Assembly (NCBI GenBank): GCA_009783805.1
Contig: WRCU01000134.1
Location: forward strand, 1 to 5,378
From: Oscillospiraceae bacterium
GTDB taxonomy: Bacteria; Bacillota; Clostridia; WRCU01
Direction: 5' to 3'
DNA: 5,378 nucleotides
The stretch's first letter is position 1. The number at the start of each line of letters is the position of its first letter. Below the pieces are notes generated by a model. The model did no database searches. It saw only the letters and a list, made by a program, of their open reading frames with translations, and had not been told where the DNA came from. The position numbers and the translations under genes are program-made. Of the stretch, positions 1-4,785 are shown one piece after another.

Positions 1-134
1 AGGTACCCGTATATGCCCTGGGCCTCGTGCAGGACGGGGATGAGGGCCCCCCTCACGTCCTTGAACCTGCCGATAACCTCGTCCAGGCGCGCCGCGTTCC
101 CGTCGGCGCAGCCGCAGCCATTCGCGTCACCCAT
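1..134 (-). CDS. NuoE/HydC/HndA-type [2Fe-2S] thioredoxin-fold subunit, N-terminal part only
   Basis: Forty-four complete codons are visible from the ATG at 134-132; the rest lies beyond the left edge. After a short Cys/Gly-rich head (MGDANGCGCADG) comes RLDEVIGRFKDVRGALIPVL then HEAQGIYGYL. This matches the conserved helix that opens the NADH:quinone oxidoreductase 24-kDa (NuoE) family, with its 'G.LIPVLQ.AQ..yGYLP' pattern. In that family the downstream thioredoxin-like domain holds four Cys that bind a [2Fe-2S] cluster; they would be off-window. In anaerobes such short NuoE proteins usually pair with a NuoF-like flavoprotein, often with an [FeFe] hydrogenase (HydABC/HndABCD), or with formate dehydrogenase. 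It appears to be the first gene of its own transcript: a 202-bp gap with promoter-like sequence separates it from the upstream xylulokinase. GGAGGT at 151-146 sits 11 bases before the ATG, a long but usable spacing. The family call is firm; the partner complex is inferred. Confidence 0.85.
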   Translation of the reverse strand, partial: MGDANGCGCADGNAARLDEVIGRFKDVRGALIPVLHEAQGIYGY

Positions 135-145
135 ATGACATCTGT

Positions 146-151
146 ACCTCC
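146..151 (-). promoter_or_regulatory. Ribosome binding site of the NuoE-like gene (long spacing)
   Basis: Read on the minus strand this is GGAGGT, a near-perfect Shine-Dalgarno sequence. Its spacing to the ATG at 134 is 11 bases, longer than usual. A nearer upstream ATG (142-140) is in another frame and meets a stop after four codons, so 134 remains the start. Confidence 0.65.
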
Positions 152-169
152 AAGCGTGATTGCCCCGTG

Positions 170-191
170 GCCGGCGGCTGTCGCCGACGGC
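170..191 (-). promoter_or_regulatory. GC-rich leader hairpin ahead of the NuoE-like gene
   Basis: Two 9-base arms (170-178 and 183-191) pair with a single mismatch around a four-base loop, GACA on the minus strand. The hairpin lies between the predicted transcription start (about 203) and the Shine-Dalgarno sequence (151-146), so it would sit in the 5' leader. No U-tract follows it in the minus direction, so a simple intrinsic terminator or attenuator is not supported. mRNA stabilisation or modulation of ribosome access are possible. The structure is seen directly; its function is unknown. Confidence 0.4.
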
Positions 192-209
192 GCCAAAGGC
201 CATTCATGG

Positions 210-218
210 ATTCTACCA
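210..218 (-). promoter_or_regulatory. Extended -10 promoter for the NuoE-like operon
   Basis: The minus strand reads TG-G-TAGAAT: an extended -10 element with five of six bases matching TATAAT. It stands in an AT-rich patch within otherwise GC-rich DNA. No good -35 hexamer lies at 16-18 bp; the best is TTAACG at 20 bp, so the TGn extension would have to compensate. The predicted start is near 203, giving a leader of about 70 bases. A weaker second box, TG-G-CATAAT (252-244), lies further upstream and could be a tandem promoter. Confidence 0.45.
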
Positions 219-227
219 TAAAGGAAA

Positions 228-250
228 GCATTATTCGTTAAGTATTATGC
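228..250. promoter_or_regulatory. AT-rich imperfect dyad, candidate operator
   Basis: GCATTAT (228-234) and ATTATGC (244-250) are inverted copies with one mismatch, separated by 9 bp. Additional matching positions inside the spacer fall on the same two-fold axis. Relative to the start predicted near 203 the dyad covers about -25 to -47, where a repressor or activator dimer would act on the NuoE-like operon. It does not resemble the Rex site (TTGTGA...TCACAA). The identity of a regulator cannot be given from sequence alone. Confidence 0.35.
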
Positions 251-304
251 CATAGCAAGCAAGTATCGGGGGCGAAACCTCATGACGCGATCGGCGGGCC
301 TTGC

Positions 305-322
305 GCGGAGGCGCGCCTCCGC
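305..322 (-). terminator. Terminator-like palindrome after the xylulokinase gene
   Basis: An 18-bp perfect palindrome, GCGGAGGCGCGCCTCCGC, begins 14 bases after the kinase stop codon (339-337) in the direction of transcription. It can fold as a stem of about seven G/C-rich pairs with a CGCG loop. No run of T follows on the minus strand (GCAAGGCCC), so this is not a textbook intrinsic terminator. It may serve as a 3'-end stabiliser, a Rho-associated end or an inefficient terminator. Its position between two genes with separate promoters favours a transcript-end role. Confidence 0.4.
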
Positions 323-336
323 CGGGCCGCCGCCCG

Positions 337-1860
337 TCAGGGCCGCCTGGGGTAGAGCCCCGCCAGGGCGGGGTACAGCGCGCGGTATACCCCGTAGCCT
401 TCCATGTACCGTTCGTTCATCCCCTCCTGGGGCGACTGCCTCGACCTTTCCCTGACCATGGCCGAACACGCCTCCTCGACCGTCGGGTATAGGCCCGTGC
501 CGACGGCGGCCAGTATGGCCGCGCCCAGCGCCGGCCCTTCCCCGGACTCCGCCGTGGTGATGTCGACGCCGAATACGTCCGCCTGCATCTGGCGCCATAA
601 GGCGCTCCTGCCGCCGCCACCCGAGGCCCTGACCTCCGAGACGCCCACGCCCATCCCCTCGATGATGCCTAGGCAGTCCTTCAGGCTGAATATGACGCCC
701 TCCATGACGGCCCTGAGCATGTCGCGCTTCGAGTGCCTGGCGGTGATGCCGAAGAAGACGGCCCGCGCGTATGGGTCGAGGTGGGGCGTGCGCTCGCCCA
801 TCATGTACGGGAGGAACGTGAGCCCGTCGCAGCACGGCGGGGAGAGCGCGGCCTCGCGGTCCATCAGCGCGTACGGGTCCTCCTCCAGGAGCGCGGCGGT
901 CCGGACCTCCTCCGAGCAGAAGTTGTTCCTGAACCATTGGAGCGAAAGTCCGGCACCCTGGGTCACCCCCATCACGTGCCACTTGCCCGGGACCGCGTGG
1001 CAGAACGTGTGGACGCGCCCGAGCCTGTCTATGGTCACGTCGTCCGAGTACGCGAAGACCACGCCGGAGGTGCCTATGGTCGAGAAGACCATGCCCGGCC
1101 TCACGATCCCGTTGCCCACCGCGCCGGCGGCGTTGTCCCCCGCCCCGCCGACGACCGGGGTGCCCTCGCGCAGCCCCGTCAGCGCCGCCGCCCGATGCGA
1201 GACGCGCCCGGTCACCTCGCACGACTCATACACCTTGCCCAGCCATGAGTCGGCTATGCCGAGCCTGCCCATGACCTCGCCGCTCCACCGCCGGCCCGGT
1301 ACGTCCATGTACTGCATGCCGCCCGCGTCGGAGACCTCGGTGGCGTACTCGCCCGTCAGCATGAGCCGCACGTAGTCCTTGGGCAGCAGTATCTTGGCTA
1401 TCCTGGCGTAGACTTCCGGCTCATTGTTCCTCCCCCACCTCACCTTCGCCGCGGTGAAGCCCGTCAGGGCCGGGTTGGCCGTTATCTCGACGAGGCGCTC
1501 CCTGCCGACGAGCGCGTGTATCTCGTCGCACTCGCGCGCGCTGCGCTGGTCGCACCAGATAATGGCGTTGCGCAGCACCTCGTCCTCGGGGCCCAGGAGG
1601 ACCGCGCCGTGCATCTGCCCGGAGATCCCCAGACCCTTTACGTCCGCAGGGTCCACGCCGCCCTCGGTTAGGACGCCCTTGATGGTGGCGCAAGCCGCCG
1701 CCCACCAGTCCGCCGGGTCCTGCTCCGCCCAGCCCGCATGCGGCTGGTGCATCGCGTAGCCGTAGGACTTGGAGGCCACCTCGCGCCCCAGCCGGTCGAA
1801 TAGGACCGTCTTGGTGCCCGACGTGCCCAGGTCCACCCCCAAAAGGTATTCCCTCGCCAT
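337..1860 (-). CDS. xylB: FGGY-family carbohydrate kinase, xylulokinase-like
   Basis: Predicted 507-residue cytoplasmic kinase that would phosphorylate D-xylulose to xylulose 5-phosphate with ATP, feeding the pentose phosphate pathway. Hallmarks in order: the phosphate-1 loop GVDLGTSGTK (8-17) with D10; the sugar-binding GISGQMHG (78-85) typical of xylulokinases; IIWCDQRS (100-107); GGAGDNAAGAVG (238-249) with D242 as the expected catalytic base; the adenosine-side GTSG (263-266); YMMGERTPHLDPYAR (352-366); and ASGGGGRSALWRQMQAD (412-428). Length is close to that of known XylB proteins (about 480-500). The start at 1860 is chosen because GGAGGT lies six bases upstream and family homology begins there; a longer in-frame extension to 1911 would overlap the preceding gene and lacks homology. 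The usual SDASGT-type segment reads SDAGGMQYMD (177-186), so another ketose or polyol substrate is possible. It lies 47 bp after the nucleoside kinase gene and also has its own promoter-like sequence. Confidence 0.9.
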   Translation of the reverse strand: MAREYLLGVDLGTSGTKTVLFDRLGREVASKSYGYAMHQPHAGWAEQDPADWWAAACATIKGVLTEGGVDPADVKGLGISGQMHGAVLLGPEDEVLRNAIIWCDQRSARECDEIHALVGRERLVEITANPALTGFTAAKVRWGRNNEPEVYARIAKILLPKDYVRLMLTGEYATEVSDAGGMQYMDVPGRRWSGEVMGRLGIADSWLGKVYESCEVTGRVSHRAAALTGLREGTPVVGGAGDNAAGAVGNGIVRPGMVFSTIGTSGVVFAYSDDVTIDRLGRVHTFCHAVPGKWHVMGVTQGAGLSLQWFRNNFCSEEVRTAALLEEDPYALMDREAALSPPCCDGLTFLPYMMGERTPHLDPYARAVFFGITARHSKRDMLRAVMEGVIFSLKDCLGIIEGMGVGVSEVRASGGGGRSALWRQMQADVFGVDITTAESGEGPALGAAILAAVGTGLYPTVEEACSAMVRERSRQSPQEGMNERYMEGYGVYRALYPALAGLYPRRP

Positions 1861-1866
1861 AGCGTT

Positions 1867-1872
1867 ACCTCC
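1867..1872 (-). promoter_or_regulatory. Ribosome binding site fixing the xylB-like start
   Basis: GGAGGT on the minus strand lies six bases before the ATG at 1860. It selects this ATG over the upstream in-frame ATG at 1911, which has no comparable site. Confidence 0.8.
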
Positions 1873-1881
1873 GCCGCAATA

Positions 1882-1911
1882 TTTATAGGTCCTTGCCCGC
1901 CGCGCGCTCAA
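1882..1911 (-). promoter_or_regulatory. Internal promoter between the nucleoside kinase and xylB-like genes
   Basis: The minus strand shows TTGAGC (1911-1906, four of six to TTGACA), an 18-bp spacer, then TATAAA (1887-1882, five of six to TATAAT). The -35 box overlaps the TGA stop of the upstream gene. A start near 1875 would leave a leader of only about 15 bases, just enough to include the ribosome binding site. It would let the FGGY kinase be made independently of the upstream gene. The AT-rich box stands out against GC-rich flanks, which supports the call, but read-through from the upstream promoter is equally possible. Confidence 0.45.
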
Positions 1912-3551
1912 TCACCGAAGCAGCCCCCGCCGATGAACTCCCTGAGTATGGAGTTGCCCGCGACCTCGCCCGCTTCCATCGGCACGAAGTACCCGAGCAG
2001 CTTGAGCAGCCTCTTGGCCTCGCAGTAGGCCGGGCTGTCGCGCCCGACGGACCTGAGCGCCTCCGACGCCAATCCCTTAATGACGCAGAATTCGTATATG
2101 AGCGAGGAGTTGTACATGACGTCCGCGTTCTCCTGGAACGGGAATATGCCCTCCTCCTCCCCCCTCCTCACGGAGGGCCACCTCATTATGGTCTCCTCGG
2201 GGCTGACCCCCCTGGTCCTAAGGTCCCTTACGATGCGGCGCAGGAACCTGGTGTCCGTCGTCGTGACGCGGTTGTGCCCGTCCAGGTTCATGACCGTCAG
2301 CGCGCTTACGTATATGCGGTATTTATTACGGCCGGGGATCGTTTCCGTGAGCCTGTCGTTCAGCCCGTGGATCCCCTCGACCATGAGTATCCCGTCGTCG
2401 CCGAGCCGCATCGTGCGCCCGTCCCATACCCTCTTGCCGCTCACGAAGTCGAACCTCGGCAGCTCGACCTCCCCGCCCGCCATGAGCGTTTCCATGTGGC
2501 CGTTGAAGAGCTCCAGGTCTATGGCGCCGATGGACTCGAAGTCGTGGTTGCCGCCCGCGTCCAGGGGCGTCTCCTCCCTGGGCCTGAAGTAGTCGTCCAT
2601 GGATATGAGGCGCGGGTTGAGCAGGCTGGCCCTAAGCTGCACGGTGAGCCTCTTGGCGAAGGTGGTCTTGCCAGACGAGGAGGGCCCTGATACGAGGACG
2701 ATTCTTCTCGCGCCCGCGCCGTCCGCGATCGCGTCCGCTATGCTGGCGACCTTCTTCTCGTGGAGGGCCTCGCTCACCCTCACCACCTCGCCCAGCTCCC
2801 CCCTCTCGGCCGCGCCGTTCAGGGAGGCCACGTCCCTCACGCCCAGCGCCCTGAGCCACTTGCCGTACTCCGTGAAGACGTTGAACAGCTTCCTCTGGTC
2901 CTTGAATGCCGGTTCCCTGCCCGCGGCCCTGTCGTAGTTCGTCGGGAACAGGAGGACCACGCCCGGCGGGTAAGGGATCACGGAAAATTCGTCTATATAG
3001 CCCGTGTGAGGGGCCATGTACCCGTAAAAATAGTCAAACGTTCCGTCGCACTCGTAGAGCTTGACCTTCGGGTCTTCCCTGTACCGGAACAGCTCGGCCT
3101 TGGCGCGCGGGTTCTTGATGGGGTATGAGCCCAAATCGCTCTTGTCGACCAGATGCCTGACGTACGGTATGCGCATCGAGGACAGCGCGCGCATCCTGGC
3201 CTCGATCGCCTTGGCGTGCGCCTGCGTCAGGACCCTGCCGCCGACCTCGCAGTAAAGCCCCGACCTGACGGAGTGGCTGACGGTCAGGTCCTCACCCGGG
3301 AAAATGGAGTCGGCGGCCTTGATGAGGAGGAAGACGAGGCCCCTGGAGTAGATGCGGTTGCCTTCGATGGTGTCCAGGCAGACGTACTCGACCGTGCATG
3401 GCCCGTCCACCACGTGGGTGAGCTCCCTCATCTCGTTGTCCACCTTCGCGGCTATGGGCCTTCCCCCGGGCGGGTGTCCGCGGGCGAGGTCCTCCAGGCT
3501 CATCACCCCCGCCAAAGGCACCTTCCCGACCCCCACTATGTCCACGGTCAT
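1908..3551 (-). CDS. TGS-domain nucleoside kinase (uridine kinase-like P-loop kinase)
   Basis: Predicted 547-residue cytoplasmic protein of the family in which a TGS / threonyl-tRNA-synthetase-like N-terminal region is fused to a uridine kinase/phosphoribulokinase-type P-loop kinase. The N-terminal part (about 36-105) includes KVDNEMRELTHVVDG and HSVRSGLYCEV, the latter like the second additional domain of ThrRS. The kinase part has Walker A GPSSSGKTT (289-297), the nucleoside-site MDDYF (318-322), HDFESIGAIDLE (336-347), PRFDFVSGKR (365-374), ILMVEGIHGLND (388-399) and a lid-like TRFLRRIVRDLRTRG (434-448). All key residues are present and the length is usual for the family. Members are annotated as uridine or nucleoside kinases, but I know of no firmly established physiological substrate for the fused form. 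It starts the minus-strand operon, 47 bp ahead of the xylB-like gene. The ATG at 3551 is the only plausible start in the frame; GGGAGGG lies 11 bases upstream. Confidence 0.88.
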   Translation of the reverse strand: MTVDIVGVGKVPLAGVMSLEDLARGHPPGGRPIAAKVDNEMRELTHVVDGPCTVEYVCLDTIEGNRIYSRGLVFLLIKAADSIFPGEDLTVSHSVRSGLYCEVGGRVLTQAHAKAIEARMRALSSMRIPYVRHLVDKSDLGSYPIKNPRAKAELFRYREDPKVKLYECDGTFDYFYGYMAPHTGYIDEFSVIPYPPGVVLLFPTNYDRAAGREPAFKDQRKLFNVFTEYGKWLRALGVRDVASLNGAAERGELGEVVRVSEALHEKKVASIADAIADGAGARRIVLVSGPSSSGKTTFAKRLTVQLRASLLNPRLISMDDYFRPREETPLDAGGNHDFESIGAIDLELFNGHMETLMAGGEVELPRFDFVSGKRVWDGRTMRLGDDGILMVEGIHGLNDRLTETIPGRNKYRIYVSALTVMNLDGHNRVTTTDTRFLRRIVRDLRTRGVSPEETIMRWPSVRRGEEEGIFPFQENADVMYNSSLIYEFCVIKGLASEALRSVGRDSPAYCEAKRLLKLLGYFVPMEAGEVAGNSILREFIGGGCFGD

Positions 3552-3562
3552 CTGTTGGCCTG

Positions 3563-3569
3563 CCCTCCC
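3563..3569 (-). promoter_or_regulatory. Ribosome binding site of the nucleoside kinase gene (long spacing)
   Basis: GGGAGGG on the minus strand ends 11 bases before the ATG at 3551, a longer spacing than usual. No alternative start codon occurs in the frame further upstream in the intergenic region, so this site supports 3551 despite the distance. Confidence 0.55.
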
Positions 3570-3621
3570 GCCATGCTGTTTGCCTACCCGCCTTGGACGA
3601 TCCCAGCCATGCGTGCCATGC
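3570..3621. repeat. Three GCCATGC heptamers in the divergent promoter region
   Basis: GCCATGC occurs at 3570-3576, 3606-3612 and 3615-3621. The last two are separated by only GT. The first and third copies extend to GCCATGCTGTT / GCCATGCTATT. They lie between the two gene starts, abutting both -10 boxes, so they are candidate protein-binding repeats; chance clustering of a short word is not excluded. Confidence 0.35.
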
Positions 3622-3627
3622 TATTAT
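3619..3627 (+). promoter_or_regulatory. Extended -10 promoter for the fructokinase-like gene
   Basis: The plus strand reads TG-C-TATTAT, an extended -10 element with five of six bases matching. It shares bases 3623-3627 with the TATAAT of the opposing promoter. No -35 hexamer lies at 16-18 bp; TTGGAC (3593-3598) is 23 bp away. A start near 3634 gives a leader of about 33 bases. The two polymerases could not occupy these overlapping sites together, which would link expression of the two blocks. Confidence 0.4.
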
Positions 3628-3651
3628 ATTGCTTTGACGGGAATACGTCAG
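3623..3651 (-). promoter_or_regulatory. Sigma70-type promoter for the minus-strand kinase operon
   Basis: The minus strand has a perfect TATAAT (3628-3623) preceded at exactly 17 bp by CTGACG (3651-3646, four of six to TTGACA). The predicted start near 3616 gives a leader of about 65 bases before the nucleoside kinase ATG. This is the best -35/-10 pair in the divergent region. Confidence 0.6.
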
Positions 3652-3666
3652 TCTTAGGAGGGCCAT

Positions 3667-4713
3667 ATGGGCGGAACGGGCGGCGGCAGGGTCTGCTGCT
3701 TCGGGGAGGTGCTGATAGACTTCACGAAGGTGGGCCTTTCGGAAGGCGGGCGCGAGCTCTACGAGAGGAACCCCGGTGGGGCCGTCGCCAACCTGGCGGT
3801 GGCCGTCGCGCGGCTCGGGGGCTCGTCCTCGCTCATAGGCATGGTGGGGGCCGACATGTTCGGGGATTATTTAAAAGAAGTCGTGGCGGGCTACGGGGTG
3901 GACGCGAGGGGCATCCTCACGCACGCCTCGAAAGGGACCACGTTGGCCTTCGTTTCGCTGGCCGAGGACGGCGAGTGCGGGTTCGCCTTCTACCGTGACG
4001 GCTGCGCCGACTGCGCCTTCACGGCCGGCGACATCCCGTACGGAATCCTGGGCGGCGCGTCGGCCTTCCATTACGGTTCATTGTCCCTAACCCACCCAAG
4101 CTACGCCGAGGCCACGTTCAGGCTGATCGAGCATTGCTCCGGCAAGGGCATGCTGCTCTCATACGACCCCAACTACAGGCCGCCACTATGGAGGACTGAG
4201 GCGCAAGCCAGGGATATGATGCTCAAGGGCCTGGCGAAGGCGCGCGTCGTGAAGGTCTCCAGGGGTGAGATGGCCTTCCTGACCGGGACGGATGACCTAG
4301 CCTCGGGATCCGGGAGGCTCATGGAAGGCGGCGCGTGGCTGTCCGTCGTGACGATGGGCAAGGAAGGGTGCTACTACCGCCTCCGCTCCGCGGACTCCGG
4401 AAGCCCCGAAGGGTACGCGGACGCCACCGGCCTGGTAGGCGGGTACGCGGCCGACGCGGTCGACACGACCGGCGCGGGCGACTGCTTCTGGGGCTGCGTC
4501 CTGCACGGCCTGATGCGCCGGGCGGAGGCCGCGGGACTGACCCCGGGCGGGCTGGGGGGCGGCCATAACCCCCTAGCAATCGGAACCGGGGCCTTGGAAG
4601 CCATATTACGCGACGCGAACGCCGCCGCCGCGCACTGCGTGTCCGGCTACGGCGGCATGCCGTCGATGCCGACGCCTATGGATCTGGAAAGGGTCAAGTC
4701 GATGGTTGACTGA
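3667..4713 (+). CDS. PfkB-family sugar kinase, fructokinase-like
   Basis: Predicted 348-residue cytoplasmic ribokinase-fold enzyme, most likely converting fructose to fructose 6-phosphate (or a related sugar) with ATP. Motifs in order: CFGEVLIDF (11-19), the first PfkB signature region NPGGAVANLAVAVARLGG (35-52), IGMVGADMFGD (57-67), DPNYRPPLW (167-175), which is characteristic of bacterial fructokinases, the TMGKEG nucleotide-side loop (229-234), and the second signature DTTGAGDCFWG (266-276) with D272 as catalytic base. It is somewhat longer than typical fructokinases (about 310-330). The extra length lies largely in a Gly-rich loop around 289-304. AGGAGG at 3656-3661 is five bases from the ATG and fixes the start. 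It is divergent from the nucleoside kinase/xylB operon and followed 72 bp later by a Cys-rich protein. Ribokinase, KDG kinase or another PfkB specificity cannot be excluded; fructose is favoured by the DPNYRPPLW motif. Confidence 0.87.
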   Translation: MGGTGGGRVCCFGEVLIDFTKVGLSEGGRELYERNPGGAVANLAVAVARLGGSSSLIGMVGADMFGDYLKEVVAGYGVDARGILTHASKGTTLAFVSLAEDGECGFAFYRDGCADCAFTAGDIPYGILGGASAFHYGSLSLTHPSYAEATFRLIEHCSGKGMLLSYDPNYRPPLWRTEAQARDMMLKGLAKARVVKVSRGEMAFLTGTDDLASGSGRLMEGGAWLSVVTMGKEGCYYRLRSADSGSPEGYADATGLVGGYAADAVDTTGAGDCFWGCVLHGLMRRAEAAGLTPGGLGGGHNPLAIGTGALEAILRDANAAAAHCVSGYGGMPSMPTPMDLERVKSMVD

Positions 4714-4733
4714 GGCGCCCTAAGTGATATCAT
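4706..4733 (+). promoter_or_regulatory. Promoter for the Cys-rich downstream gene
   Basis: TTGACT (4706-4711, five of six to TTGACA) is followed after 16 bp by TATCAT (4728-4733, five of six to TATAAT), which also carries a TGn extension (TGA, 4725-4727). The -35 overlaps the pfkB stop codon. A start near 4740 falls downstream of the in-frame ATG at 4732 and so argues that translation begins at 4786. On consensus match this is the strongest plus-strand promoter in the window. Confidence 0.6.
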
Positions 4734-4737
4734 GGAA

Positions 4738-4751
4738 CGAACGCGCGTTCG
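4738..4751. promoter_or_regulatory. 14-bp perfect palindrome at a predicted transcription start, candidate operator
   Basis: CGAACGCGCGTTCG is a perfect palindrome covering about -2 to +12 relative to the start predicted near 4740. The central CG flanked by AACG/CGTT recalls LacI/GalR-type operators, a family that often controls sugar kinase loci, but no regulator gene is in the window. It is nested between the inverted copies GGCGCCCT (4714-4721) and AGGGCGCC (4756-4763); six bases of each copy are themselves palindromic, so the outer pair carries less weight. As RNA it could also form a short hairpin. No T-run follows, so it is not an intrinsic terminator for pfkB. Confidence 0.45.
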
Positions 4752-4785
4752 GAAAAGGGCGCCGACCACGAAAGGGGCGATCGGC

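Noticed and set aside
245..1222. A 325-codon open frame on the minus strand overlapping the xylulokinase gene in another frame
   Set aside because: Its product is a low-complexity Arg/Gly/Pro/His string typical of a shadow of GC-rich coding DNA, and the FGGY frame over the same bases has full motif conservation.
404..1375. A 323-codon plus-strand open frame antisense to the xylulokinase gene
   Set aside because: It has no recognisable motif or ribosome binding site, and the opposite strand encodes an intact kinase.
1882..1891. Archaeal-type TATA box reading of TATAAATATT upstream of the xylB-like gene
   Set aside because: Other sites in the window fit bacterial -10/-35 spacing, and Shine-Dalgarno sites with bacterial gene families point to a bacterial genome.
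1861..1911. A 17-residue N-terminal extension of the xylulokinase from the in-frame ATG at 1911
   Set aside because: It would overlap the end of the nucleoside kinase gene, and its extra residues do not resemble FGGY proteins; GGAGGT is correctly placed for 1860.
1893..2690. A 265-codon plus-strand open frame antisense to the nucleoside kinase gene
   Set aside because: The product is rich in Pro/Arg/Val/His without domain features, and it mirrors the kinase codons.
3153..3998. A 281-codon plus-strand open frame running across the divergent promoter region into pfkB
   Set aside because: It spans two real genes and their promoters and ends in Arg/Gly-rich sequence, as expected for a chance frame in GC-rich DNA.
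4732..4785. An 18-codon N-terminal extension of the Cys-rich protein from the in-frame ATG at 4732
   Set aside because: The ATG overlaps the predicted -10 box, lies upstream of the predicted transcription start, has no Shine-Dalgarno sequence, and would encode a basic stretch (RVRKRAPTTKG) running through the palindrome.
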